Part shown: positions 26,331-35,147 of the stretch, one piece after another
How the letters are laid out: every line of letters starts with the position of its first letter
How positions within the stretch are numbered: the stretch's first letter is position 1
From: Curvibacter sp. PD_MW3
GTDB lineage: Bacteria > Pseudomonadota > Gammaproteobacteria > Burkholderiales > Burkholderiaceae_C
DNA length: 64,000 nt
Direction of reading: 5' to 3'
NCBI GenBank assembly: GCA_002633085.1
Contig: NSIV01000002.1
Coordinates: 169,602-233,601 of the forward strand
The notes under the pieces: generated by a model
What the model was told of the DNA's origin: nothing
Database searches by the model: none
Seen by the model: only the letters and a program-made list of their open reading frames with translations
Position numbers and translations under genes: made by a program

Positions 26331-26951
26331 ATGAACCCAATACGAACGACATTGGCCACCCACGAAGAGGTCCACCTTGGACCGGGCCGAGCCGCCCAGG
26401 GGAGGAAGCGTCTCCCGCCTAGAACGCCCGCGAAGTCGAGGAGCGATCGGCCACAGATCTCATTCTCCGTTCTCGAAGAGGAGAAGGAGTTCATCGATAA
26501 GTCAAGGAAAGAGATGGCGCCAGAACAAAGCATGCGGGAATTCTTCATATCCTTGATCGAGTATCACAAGTCCACCGCAGCAGCGCCTCAGGCGTCGGGC
26601 AGCTTCACGAACATTGAGGAGCGACTTGCCCGCCTTGAAAAAAATTTGATCGATGCCACCGCAGCGATCGCTGGACTCGTTCAGGCTGTCGAAGTTAGCA
26701 GACATGAACAATTGAAATTGGGGGGCCAGATACTGCAACGAGCAAAAAAATCCGCAGAGCGACAAGCCGACCTGACGACCATGATGGATGAAGTTGAAGG
26801 CGTTTTGCTCGAAAACCTCGAGGCTGAGAGAGCTCGCGTCAATATCTTCAATTCCTTCAACCAGAACTTGCAAAGGTTGTTATCAGCATCTGACCGCCCA
26901 CTCACCGGTGGTGTTGTTTACCGGGGAACTGGCAAGCCAACTGACAAGTGA
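26331..26951 (+). CDS. Mobilization accessory protein (TrwA-like position)
   Basis: A 206-residue protein from the ATG at 26331, with GGAGG six bases upstream. It has a basic N-terminal region (GRKRLPPRTPAKSRSDRP), a short strand-helix segment ISFSVLEEEKEFIDKSRKEM, and a long coiled-coil-like helical C terminus (IEERLARLEKNLIDATAAIAGLVQAVEV...). Small proteins with a DNA-binding N terminus encoded just before a MOBF relaxase usually bind oriT and repress the operon, as TrwA does. Sequence identity to TrwA is not evident. The stop is 15 bp before the relaxase start. Confidence 0.55.
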   Translation: MNPIRTTLATHEEVHLGPGRAAQGRKRLPPRTPAKSRSDRPQISFSVLEEEKEFIDKSRKEMAPEQSMREFFISLIEYHKSTAAAPQASGSFTNIEERLARLEKNLIDATAAIAGLVQAVEVSRHEQLKLGGQILQRAKKSAERQADLTTMMDEVEGVLLENLEAERARVNIFNSFNQNLQRLLSASDRPLTGGVVYRGTGKPTDK

Positions 26952-26966
26952 TGGGGAGTCTTCAGC

Positions 26967-29900
26967 GTGTTCTCAATCCACAAGGCAGCCAGCATCTTCT
27001 ACTACACCGGCCGTGGCAAAGGCGGACATGAACTTCTGCATTTGGACGGCGAGCCTCAGCAAGGCAATGCTGGCTACTACCTCGGCGATCCCTCTGACGG
27101 AGTATTGTCGGCACGGGCAGTTTGGGCCGGTGGATTAGCTGAGAGTCTCGGGCTTGTGCCGGGCTCAGCAGTCGGCATGCATTCGCTGGCGGCGCTTTGG
27201 TATGGCTACGCGCCAGACGGCGGCACCCCACTCAACGATCGAGTTCCAACATTTGCCAAGCAATCCGCCGCACAACGAAAGGTCGCGGCGGCGGAGGTCG
27301 AGCTCTTCACTGCGCTTCGAGACATGGGCGCTCTTCGAGCTAATTTAAAAAAAATGGGTATTCGCGCCAAGGACATGAAACTGCGGGCCGACATTCAAGA
27401 GCAACAAATCAAGATTGACAGCGCAAAAGAAAAGCTGACATCCGCCCAGAACGATTCGGATTACAGATCGACAGCGCACGACCTTACTTTCAGCGCCCCA
27501 AAGTCTGTGAGCATCGCTTGGGCCGCGCTCCTAGCCCGATCCTTAAACCCCAAAGACCCAGACGCCGCCGAGGCGGGCCGCATCGCCAAAGCAATCCAGG
27601 ACAGTGTCGCTCTCGCCGCGAGAAACGTCTGCGTCAACCTGATTGAGCCAGATCTGGTTTTCACACGCCACCGAAATGGCTCGAACAAAGCCCGCCAATA
27701 CGAAAACGTCAAAGGCCTAGCGTTTGCCTTGGTCCAACACTTTGAGTCGCGCCCGACCTTAGAAGAAGCTTCCGGCGAGAAGGGTGCCGACAAGGTATGG
27801 CGCAAGCCGGACCCTCAACTTCACGTCCACGCCCTCCTCATGGCCCTGGGCCAAGACCACGACGACGAGGTCCGCGCCATCTGGACGCGATTCCTTTCCG
27901 ACAACGCCGCCAGCATCGGAGCTGCCTTTCGCGCAGAGCTGGCATCTATGCTGCGACAACAGGGCTTCGACCTTCGCCAGTCAAAGACTGACTCAGTGGA
28001 CGCATTCGAGATCTCGGGCATCACCGACAAGCAAATTGGCGCCTTTTCCAACAGGCGGGCATCCGTGTCCAAATCCATCGCTGAGGGCAAATCTGGCCAG
28101 AAGGCGGTTTTGGCCGAGCGCCACGCCAAGAAGGACTACTCCACCGAGGACATGCTTGCAGACTGGGCACAGCGTCTGGACGGCACAAAGGTCAATATTG
28201 ATATCAAGTCTCTCCATGGAAACAAGGCCGCGACTCCGACCAGGGACAGAGCGTCGTTGATTGACGCGGCTATTAATCATCTGATGGCTATGACCGCCGA
28301 GATTCGCCTCACGGACATATCGCGAGTGGCCAACGAGTTGGCCCAGCACGCCACAGCGGCGGAATTGAATGGCCTGACGCCGATCGCTTGGGCGAAGGAG
28401 CTGGCGAAGGAAATCATTGGGCATCCCACGATGGTCGTTGGGGATTCGGTGGACAAGCATGGGCGTCCAGTGTTCACCTCCACAGGCTTGATGGGTCGCG
28501 AGAGAAGGCTTTATTTCGGACAAGTTTCCGAGCTCCAGAAGCAGCCTCGAACTGACTCCTTCACACCCACTGATGCTGCACAGGCAATCACGGCTGCGGA
28601 GCAACATTTGGCCAAGACTAAAAATGAGCCCGCCTTCGCATTCGCCCAATTTCAGAAGGAGCTTGTCGAATCCCTTCTTGTCGAAAAGCAGTCTATCCGT
28701 GTCGCGATCGCTCCGGCAGGATGCGGGAAGACAACGGCTGCTTTGGCGGCCTGCAATGCGTTCGAAGGACGCGGCATGCGCGTGTTTCCGATCGCCCCTT
28801 CCAACAAGGCCGCCCAGGTCCTCGCTAAAGACTTGCAGAAGCAGGAATCGGAGGGTCTGACGCCGCAAAAAATGCTTAACAACATCGAAGACGGCAGGGT
28901 TGTGTTGAATTCGACGGACGTGCTCTTTGTGGACGAGGCCTCGATGCTCGACTTCGACACCGCCGAGGCGCTGGTCAAGGCCGCGCTCGACGCCAAAGGC
29001 GGTCCAGCCCGGCTTATTCTGATGGGCGACACCGAACAACTGCCGTCTGTGGGTCGAGGCAACTTTTTCCGGCGCTTGGTCGAGGACAACGAGCGGGCTG
29101 CTGCCGCGGGCAATGATGCTTCCATCGTCTACCGGGTGCTCAAGAATGAAGAGGAATGGGCCAAGATTGCCAGGCAGAAGAAAGATATCGGCAAGCAGGC
29201 CACAGCTCTCCTCGCGCTTCGGAAGAACCAGGAAGCCCTGTCAATCTACGAATCCCTTGGCGCCATCAAGCTCAGCGCAACGCGGGAGGACGCGATGTCC
29301 GAGCTGGTGGGCGACGCGATCGATTCGCTGGCCACGCCAGCTCAGAGCCTTCGGGCGGCCGTTGGCAAGCGGGAGGTTGAGGCAGCCGTTCGGGATTTCC
29401 AACGCTCGCTTCGTTCGATCTCCATATTGGCATCCACCCGGGCGGATGTTTCCAGGCTGAACACACTCGCCCGCGAGGAGCTTGAACGGATGGGCTACTA
29501 CGACAAGGCCGGCGGACAGCGAGCGAGCTTGAGCCGCGGAAAGGTGGGCCATATGGAAATCCGCCAAGGCGACAGAATCATCTTCACCGACCCAGCAAAG
29601 GCCTCTGTTGCCAGCCAAAAGAGCGGAGCGGAGTCCACAAAGTCTCGCATCGCCAAATCAACATGCGGAGTCGTCCGGCGCATTGAACGCAAACTGAACA
29701 CCGTCAACCTGACTGTGGAGCTCGACGGGGCCGAGCCCCGCAGCATCGCCACGCTTGAACTCGAAGACTTCTCGGGAATTGATTTCGCGTTCGCCACGAC
29801 TGTCCATAAAGCCCAAGGAGCCACTGTGGAGCGCACCTACGAGCTCTTTGGGACCTTCGCAGCCAGGGAGCTCGACTACGTCGCCAAATCCCGCTACCGC

Positions 29901-31703
29901 GAGCAGCACCAAATCTACGGCGCCAAACACGAATTCGAGTCCTATCAACGCGCGATCAGTCGAACCACGCAGAAGATCGAGGCGATCGACGTAGGCATGT
30001 CCGACCTCTCCGCATTCGCTCACACTGAATCTGAGCTCGACGCGCTGCGACAAGCCGGCCTCGAAGCTCACGCAGGACTTTCAGAACTAGCCGCCAATGC
30101 AAAAGCAGCGCGCTTGCGGCACATGACGCAAGGCAAGTTGGTTGAAATCGTCCAGGCTGACGGCGCCTCAGAAAAGCCAAGCATGCAACGGGTCGTCATC
30201 GAAATCGCCGGCAGGAGGCGCATATTTGAAGGCGTGGGATTGCTGGACGATCTAAGCAATCGGGACATCAAAATCGGCGCGCATGTTGGCCTTGAAGCCC
30301 TTAGCCCAATACCTGGATCGCCCATAAGCGGCGTCCGTTGGCGTTGGCACACCCAAAACGAATTGAGCAATGCAGGCCTGCTCGCCGACCTCGCCATGAT
30401 CGAGTCCGTGGCCGCTGGCGTCGAAGGCTCTCTTGCCGGCAGTGCATTGGAACGCGCTCGCGACGCGAGTCTTTCAGGAAAGAAATCATCTCTGATGACG
30501 GCGAGCGAGACGGCGGCAATCTTTCGATCCGAGGCCCTTCGCAGCTTGAACGCCACAGCCGACTTGATTGATGAGCTTGTCTCCGTCGCCCAGGCCTCCG
30601 CCCCCACCGCAGCCGACATAAATGTCCTCGAGACCGCTACGAAGTGGCTTCCCTATGCGGCCAGCCCAAAGGATAGGACCAAATGGAGAGCGGAAATTGC
30701 ATCTGGCGGCATCACACCCAAGACATCTCATCAACTGGCCGGAGCTAAGGCATGGATCGCCCACGAAGGGGGCCTTGCGTTTTGCAGAAACGAGCTTGGA
30801 AGCTTTGAGGCATGGCCACTAAAAAATTTAACAGACAGTCAGCGTAACGAAATCTTTGGAAGGCATCCAACAATAGCCTCTATAAAGACAAAACATGAGG
30901 CTGCGCTCATCGAGGCGAAAGCGGCGGCAACAGAAATATTGTCTGCATCTGGAAATCTTTCGCATCTACTGAAAATAGAGGCTATAGACCACACCGAACA
31001 TGGGCTTTCCATCTTAGTTGGGGCAAGTCGCTCAACGAGCTTCGAGCAAGCTCCCATACTCGCTGCGATCTTTGATGACAACCAACAGGACAGCGCTGCT
31101 ATCACCGCGAACATCATCGAAATATTCGGTCGCGACATTGGCATCAAGAATTTGAAATTGCACCAGAGTTTCGACAGAGCAGCAATGGGTTATGTCTTCC
31201 CGATCGAACATCTGGATCTGACCATTGCGAAGCCTGGCGAGGCCGCGCGTGGGGAGTTGAAGTCATACTTTGAGGACTTGGCTACTCTGCTTCAAAGACC
31301 ACAAGGTGGCTCCTCGTCAGCCGCAAAGATACCGACCCGCGCCGCGGCAGCAATCGGTCAACCAAAGGCAAAGACGCCTCATGCTATCGATGATTTGACA
31401 CGGGAGCGACTTTGCGAGTCGCTTGGCGTCAGCTTGGACACGCCTCACATTTCGGAACTGGCCTCCAGCAAACTTGGCCGTAGTTTCACGGCGACCTTGC
31501 GAATCAAGCAAGCGGCAAGTGAAGCACTGCTTCTAGAGCACAAGGGCATGAACTACGTGGCCGAAACGTCCATCTTGGGGTCGGCCAAGTCTCTGAACGA
31601 TTTGCTGAGCCACGCGAATCGGGGCATAAAACTCGGAAAACTCACTGTGTCATGGGACAAAAATGGAGCTGCAACCGCAACTCCATATACGCCGCAAGCC
31701 TGA
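26967..31703 (+). CDS. MOBF (TrwC/TraI-type) relaxase-helicase
   Basis: A 1578-residue protein read from a GTG with GGGGAG before it. The N-terminal relaxase domain has tyrosines in IFYYTGRG (about 11-15), GYYLGD (about 37) and the metal-binding DPQLHVHALLM (about 281-291). Unusually, a Lys/Glu-rich helical insert (about 95-165) lies between the N-terminal part and DLTFSAPKSVSIAW. The helicase part has Walker A APAGCGKTT (about 580), Walker B LFVDEASMLD (about 652) and TVHKAQGAT (about 944). A further 600 residues at the C terminus are unassigned. Such enzymes nick oriT and unwind the transferred strand. No coupling protein or transfer-pore genes are nearby. Confidence 0.9.
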   Translation: MFSIHKAASIFYYTGRGKGGHELLHLDGEPQQGNAGYYLGDPSDGVLSARAVWAGGLAESLGLVPGSAVGMHSLAALWYGYAPDGGTPLNDRVPTFAKQSAAQRKVAAAEVELFTALRDMGALRANLKKMGIRAKDMKLRADIQEQQIKIDSAKEKLTSAQNDSDYRSTAHDLTFSAPKSVSIAWAALLARSLNPKDPDAAEAGRIAKAIQDSVALAARNVCVNLIEPDLVFTRHRNGSNKARQYENVKGLAFALVQHFESRPTLEEASGEKGADKVWRKPDPQLHVHALLMALGQDHDDEVRAIWTRFLSDNAASIGAAFRAELASMLRQQGFDLRQSKTDSVDAFEISGITDKQIGAFSNRRASVSKSIAEGKSGQKAVLAERHAKKDYSTEDMLADWAQRLDGTKVNIDIKSLHGNKAATPTRDRASLIDAAINHLMAMTAEIRLTDISRVANELAQHATAAELNGLTPIAWAKELAKEIIGHPTMVVGDSVDKHGRPVFTSTGLMGRERRLYFGQVSELQKQPRTDSFTPTDAAQAITAAEQHLAKTKNEPAFAFAQFQKELVESLLVEKQSIRVAIAPAGCGKTTAALAACNAFEGRGMRVFPIAPSNKAAQVLAKDLQKQESEGLTPQKMLNNIEDGRVVLNSTDVLFVDEASMLDFDTAEALVKAALDAKGGPARLILMGDTEQLPSVGRGNFFRRLVEDNERAAAAGNDASIVYRVLKNEEEWAKIARQKKDIGKQATALLALRKNQEALSIYESLGAIKLSATREDAMSELVGDAIDSLATPAQSLRAAVGKREVEAAVRDFQRSLRSISILASTRADVSRLNTLAREELERMGYYDKAGGQRASLSRGKVGHMEIRQGDRIIFTDPAKASVASQKSGAESTKSRIAKSTCGVVRRIERKLNTVNLTVELDGAEPRSIATLELEDFSGIDFAFATTVHKAQGATVERTYELFGTFAARELDYVAKSRYREQHQIYGAKHEFESYQRAISRTTQKIEAIDVGMSDLSAFAHTESELDALRQAGLEAHAGLSELAANAKAARLRHMTQGKLVEIVQADGASEKPSMQRVVIEIAGRRRIFEGVGLLDDLSNRDIKIGAHVGLEALSPIPGSPISGVRWRWHTQNELSNAGLLADLAMIESVAAGVEGSLAGSALERARDASLSGKKSSLMTASETAAIFRSEALRSLNATADLIDELVSVAQASAPTAADINVLETATKWLPYAASPKDRTKWRAEIASGGITPKTSHQLAGAKAWIAHEGGLAFCRNELGSFEAWPLKNLTDSQRNEIFGRHPTIASIKTKHEAALIEAKAAATEILSASGNLSHLLKIEAIDHTEHGLSILVGASRSTSFEQAPILAAIFDDNQQDSAAITANIIEIFGRDIGIKNLKLHQSFDRAAMGYVFPIEHLDLTIAKPGEAARGELKSYFEDLATLLQRPQGGSSSAAKIPTRAAAAIGQPKAKTPHAIDDLTRERLCESLGVSLDTPHISELASSKLGRSFTATLRIKQAASEALLLEHKGMNYVAETSILGSAKSLNDLLSHANRGIKLGKLTVSWDKNGAATATPYTPQA

Positions 31704-31749
31704 TCAAGGTCGTCGCTTCTCTAGCAAACGTCGGCTCGATAAGTGCCGC

Positions 31750-32064
31750 TTAAATGCGAACTGGTGCGGACTGAGCCGGACCCACCGCATAGATGATCGA
31801 ATCCTCAAGCTCATCCCGCTCTCCTTGGGCCGCCAGCTCATCGAGGTAGTCCTGGGCGATGCGGCGGGCGAAGGGCTGACCCATCACTGAATTGGAATCG
31901 TCCATGGCCCGTTCCAGGACTTGTTTTTGATGGAACGTCTCGAACATGAAGCGAACGAAAGCCTTAGCCATTGCCAGCTGAGGCGACTCTTCCGGGTCGT
32001 ATTGCACATACGACACGACATCTCGAAAGACGCGTCCAAGCAGCTCCCAATCACAGGGACGCAC
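31750..32064 (-). pseudogene. Probable 5'-truncated gene fragment (hypothetical, 104 codons)
   Basis: The sequence WELLGRVFRDVVSYVQYDPEESPQLAMAKAFVRFMFETFHQKQ... to the stop has the composition of a real protein and includes the segment FARRIAQDYLDELAAQGERDE. It begins abruptly: the only available start is a GTG at 32064, and an in-frame stop lies shortly upstream. At the same place a plus-strand coding fragment starts. I therefore infer that the N-terminal part was removed at a junction near 32.05 kb. It could instead be a small complete gene with a GTG start. Family unknown. Confidence 0.4.
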
Positions 32065-32161
32065 GTTCGACTCCGCCTACGTGCTGGCCAACCCCTCCAT
32101 GGCCGATCGGGAGTGGACCTACGTGGCCGCCATGATCGCGTCCAAGATAATGGGCACATGA
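32059..32161 (+). pseudogene. C-terminal fragment of an unknown protein
   Basis: A plus-strand frame gives TFDSAYVLANPSMADREWTY and then VAAMIASKIMGT before its TGA at 32159-32161. It has the natural look of a C-terminal tail, and its stop forms an ATGA overlap with the next start at 32158, the usual sign of two genes in one operon. Upstream, the frame degenerates into low-quality sequence and meets an in-frame stop near 31928. The upstream part of this gene is thus missing, presumably replaced at the junction with the minus-strand fragment. Confidence 0.4.
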
Positions 32162-32526
32162 AGATCAACGAAATCATTCCCCCGTATCTCGACGAGGTCT
32201 TCATCCCCGATCAAGACCTTCGCGGCTACCAGTCGCTGCGCGAAGGGAAATTCGTCCCTGGACGCTTTCCTTCAAACCTGCGTATCGATCAAGCGACGCA
32301 CCTGCAAGGCAACGCACCACCGCACGCCCACGTATTCGGTCGAAAAGGCGATGAGCTTGGTGTCGTCAACCAAGATGGCTCCGGCAGCCACGGCAGCAAG
32401 TTCCGACTCCATCAGAAGGATGCCGATGCGCTGCGATCCCAGGGCTTTAACATCCGACCCGACAACATCGTCGAATGGATTGCCCTCGCTGGCATTGGCA
32501 GCGCGCGCCAAATTCTTCTCGGCTAA
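32158..32526 (+). CDS. Hypothetical protein (122 aa)
   Basis: The 122-residue product starts MKINEIIPPYLDEVF with an ATG overlapping the stop of the upstream fragment. Later segments are HLQGNAPPHAHVFGRKGDELG and VNQDGSGSHGSKFRLHQKDADALRS, rich in His and Gly, ending EWIALAGIGSARQILLG. There is no signal peptide or membrane segment. The layout, a small protein coupled to a larger lost gene, is reminiscent of phage-type or toxin/effector cassettes, but no family is recognised. Confidence 0.5.
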   Translation: MKINEIIPPYLDEVFIPDQDLRGYQSLREGKFVPGRFPSNLRIDQATHLQGNAPPHAHVFGRKGDELGVVNQDGSGSHGSKFRLHQKDADALRSQGFNIRPDNIVEWIALAGIGSARQILLG

Positions 32527-32606
32527 GCTGGCTACGCCCACCGCGTAACCACCTGACGCAATCACAGTGGGGGGGCATTGCGACTCCCACCGCGGATCCA
32601 CCGTGA

Positions 32607-32630
32607 AAAAGGGGCCCCAAGGCCCCTTTT
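32607..32630. terminator. Bidirectional intrinsic terminator
   Basis: AAAAGGGGCC (32607-32616) pairs with GGCCCCTTTT (32621-32630) across a CCAA loop, giving an A-run and a T-run on the two sides. It can end both the plus-strand gene at 32158-32526 and the minus-strand cargo cluster that stops at 32799. Nothing else is seen between 32631 and 32798. Confidence 0.75.
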
Positions 32631-32798
32631 GAACAAACACCGCGAGCCCACCGCGAAGTGGTGCGTCGGGTGTATACATCTTAGTCACTGACTGAGCTCG
32701 ACCAAACCTTGGCAGGTGGTGAGCTTCGAGATCGATAGAGAGCACCCCCTCCTTCTCGCCTCAATGTTGCCATCAATCGAAAGCAAATGAGCGTCGGG

Positions 32799-33695
32799 CT
32801 ACTCCCAGAGCTCGGCGAGCCTGGGATGGAAGTCGACGAAGGCGGGCTTGGGGCCCGGGCCCTCGATGGCCCCAGGTTGGCTCGCTCGGTGGTAGCGGTA
32901 GAGCTCGCGCACCGCCAAGGCGATCTCGCGCGCGAGGTCTTGGAGCTCGTCGTCGGCCGATTGCTCGACCGCGCCCCATCCCCACTTGGCGCCGATCCGC
33001 TTGAGCGGCGCCTCGACAACGCATCCGATGAGGTAGTCCGCCCCGCAGGTCCAGTAGACCTCGTAGAGGGCCGCGATCGTCGCGACCGTCTCCAGATCGA
33101 GCTCGTCGCCTTGCGCTATGTTGCCGATCCAGCCGGCGTAGAAGCGCAGACGCACAAGCAGGACGCCGAAGGGCGTCATCTCGTCGTTGCGGTCGTTCCA
33201 GGCGATGTCATCGACCGAGGCGAGCTCGTCCTTGCCCTTGGGGCCGTCGGTATACACGCGAGGCACCGCATCGGGATAAAGCTCGCTGTCCATGTGGGCG
33301 AAGACATTGAAGAGTTCGCGGTAGCAATTTAGAAAATTGCCCTTGAAGCTTCGCTCCATGTCCCTGAGCGCCCCGCCATAACGGGAAAGCTGCGCCATGA
33401 CGGCCTCTTCGACGGCCTTGGTGTCGCTGAACGCACCCTCGATCGCCTCGGGGATATCCGAGGCCGCGGCCTGCGGTTCATCCTCGGCGCCCTCGTCGGG
33501 GCTGTGGAAGCTGCTGCTGGCTGGCGCGAGAGCCAGCTTGTCGTGAGGGACCTCGAACTCGTCGAAGCCGTCTGTGAAGGTGATTTTGGCCGTCCTGGCC
33601 TTGGCATCCTTCTTGACCTTGATGACCTTGCCCTGATAGTCGTCGAAGAAAACGATGTCGTCTTTTTTTAGCTTGCTCGCTGTCTCGTAATCCAT
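32799..33695 (-). CDS. Hypothetical cargo protein (298 aa)
   Basis: The N-terminal 60 residues (KLKKDDIVFFDDYQGKVIKVKKDAKARTAKITF...) look like a small KOW/SH3-like beta barrel. After a Ser/Glu/Ala-rich linker, a helical domain contains NFLNCYRELFNVFAHMDSELYPD and YEVYWTCGADYLIGCV. No catalytic motif stands out. It is the last gene of a minus-strand cluster of cargo genes before the terminator at 32607-32630, and it starts 22 bp after the stop of the gene at 33718. Function unknown. Confidence 0.6.
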   Translation of the reverse strand: MDYETASKLKKDDIVFFDDYQGKVIKVKKDAKARTAKITFTDGFDEFEVPHDKLALAPASSSFHSPDEGAEDEPQAAASDIPEAIEGAFSDTKAVEEAVMAQLSRYGGALRDMERSFKGNFLNCYRELFNVFAHMDSELYPDAVPRVYTDGPKGKDELASVDDIAWNDRNDEMTPFGVLLVRLRFYAGWIGNIAQGDELDLETVATIAALYEVYWTCGADYLIGCVVEAPLKRIGAKWGWGAVEQSADDELQDLAREIALAVRELYRYHRASQPGAIEGPGPKPAFVDFHPRLAELWE

Positions 33696-33717
33696 CTTGT
33701 CTCCTGCTTTTTAAATC

Positions 33718-35133
33718 TCAAAGCCGCTTGGGCTTCGATCCCTTGTCCGTGGCCGTCGTATAGGGGTCGGCCTTCAAGGCCAAGCGCTCTTCGATCGCCA
33801 CAAGCCGCGCCAGCATCTTGCCCTCGGCGAAGCCTCGGACAGGCTCCCCGTCTCCCGTGTAGAGGTGATCCAGCCGGCAGCCCTTCTCTTCGACCAGCCA
33901 TGCGGCGACCTCCTCGTGGCCTTTGTCGATGGCGAGGGCCAAGAGGTCGGAGGCGATGCTCCCGTCGCGCAATTCTTCGGTGAAGGAGAGCGGCCCCTGG
34001 GCGTGCTCGGCGCAGGCCTTCAAGAGGTCCAATCGGCCCGACCACGTGAACTCGTAGAGCGCGCTGGGGTTCATGCCGTGGCCAAAAGGCTCTTCGCTGC
34101 CCGGGTCCATGGTGGGGCGGCAGCCGGCCTTCATCCAGACGGACACCGTATCGGCGGTGAGCTCTGCGCCGTTGAGGCGCGCCAGCATCGGCACGCCCGT
34201 CTTGTAGCGGCAATTGGGGTCGCCGCCAGCTTCGAAGAGTTTTTTCAGCAGGCCAAGGTCCGCGCGCTCGCTGGCGACGGCCAAGGCGAAGTAGCCGATG
34301 GGCGCGCCTTGCTCGATCATGGCGAGCGCCGTTCGCGCGAAGTCCTCATTCGTCGAGCCGGCCTCTCCCGCGGCTTCTTCAAGTTTTTGCGCGAGCAACC
34401 CGCGCTCCCGACCCCACTCGGAGGCCCTGGCCGGGTCGGCGGCCTCGCTTCCGACGAGCTCGGACAGGAGCTTGGCGTCGATCTTGGCGAGCTCTTGCGC
34501 CTTTTCGGAGAAGCTCGCCCACTCGAAAGGCTCCTTGGGGGCCATCCCCGCGCGCACCATGTGATCCGCCCGCTCGGGCTTGCCGACCAAGAACGGAAGG
34601 ATCAGCATGTCCCAGCCACGCCGGTCCAAGAACGCCGGCCGACTCAAGCCTGCCCTTTTAAGGGCGATGTGGGCATTGAACCCCTTCCAGTCGGCTTCCT
34701 TGGTCCATGGGTCGCTGCCGCGCAGGTAGCGCGCCGAGGGCGCCTTCCAGAGGTCGAGCAGTTTGGAGAAGGCCTTGCCGTCATCGGCGCGCATCGCGAT
34801 CTCGAAGGCCGACTGCCCGAAGCGCGGCAGAGCCTCCCGGGCGATCCTGTCGGCTTGCGCCAATTCATCCAGGCCGGCGTCGCCCAAGCGATCTACCGCC
34901 AGCGCAGCGTCCAAGGGCATAGGCTCGAACAGCGCCCTCAATCGGCCGACCGCATCGAGCCGGAGCTCCCTGGGCTTGCCGTGAGCGGCGAAGTATCCGT
35001 CGCCCTCGATCCAATCGAGATACGGATCGAAGTCGCCCTCCAATATCCACTGGATCGCCCGCTTGCGCGGCTCGTAGGCGGCCAGGGCCGCCAGGTCGGC
35101 GTGGAACTGTTTGGGAAGCTTGATTTTTGCCAT
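33718..35133 (-). CDS. Ankyrin-like hypothetical protein, paralogue 1 (471 aa)
   Basis: The ATG at 35133 (MAKIKLPKQFHADLAAL) with AGGAG upstream is chosen over a long GC-driven extension. The protein begins with AALAAYEPRKRAIQWILEGDFDPYLDWIEGDG. It continues with helical repeats of ankyrin-like character (DLGLLKKLFEAGGDPNCRYKTG; RLDLLKACAEHAQGP; GHEEVAAWLVEEKGCRLDHL) and ends EERLALKADPYTTATDKGSK plus PKRL. The neighbour at 35148-36617 has the same N-terminal and C-terminal signatures, so the two are tandem paralogues. No enzymatic motif is seen. Protein-protein interaction is the likely role. Confidence 0.65.
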   Translation of the reverse strand: MAKIKLPKQFHADLAALAAYEPRKRAIQWILEGDFDPYLDWIEGDGYFAAHGKPRELRLDAVGRLRALFEPMPLDAALAVDRLGDAGLDELAQADRIAREALPRFGQSAFEIAMRADDGKAFSKLLDLWKAPSARYLRGSDPWTKEADWKGFNAHIALKRAGLSRPAFLDRRGWDMLILPFLVGKPERADHMVRAGMAPKEPFEWASFSEKAQELAKIDAKLLSELVGSEAADPARASEWGRERGLLAQKLEEAAGEAGSTNEDFARTALAMIEQGAPIGYFALAVASERADLGLLKKLFEAGGDPNCRYKTGVPMLARLNGAELTADTVSVWMKAGCRPTMDPGSEEPFGHGMNPSALYEFTWSGRLDLLKACAEHAQGPLSFTEELRDGSIASDLLALAIDKGHEEVAAWLVEEKGCRLDHLYTGDGEPVRGFAEGKMLARLVAIEERLALKADPYTTATDKGSKPKRL

Positions 35134-35147
35134 GGATGCTCCTTGTT

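Larger units (their letters stand above)
24990..26887. repeat. Dispersed GTTATCAGC motif, four copies
   Basis: GTTATCAGC, preceded by T in the three plus-oriented copies, occurs at 25097-25106, 25861-25870 and 26878-26887. An inverted copy (GCTGATAACC) lies at 24990-24999. Three copies are intergenic and flank the gene at 25257-25814. The fourth is inside the 3' end of the mobilization accessory gene. Four copies of a 9-mer in 1.9 kb is well above chance and suggests binding sites for a plasmid-encoded protein. Confidence 0.4.

Noticed and set aside
26319-31703. Region considered as a complete conjugative element (ICE)
   Set aside because: Only the relaxase and one accessory gene are visible. 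No VirB/TrwK-type ATPases, pilin or TraD-like coupling gene was found in the window.
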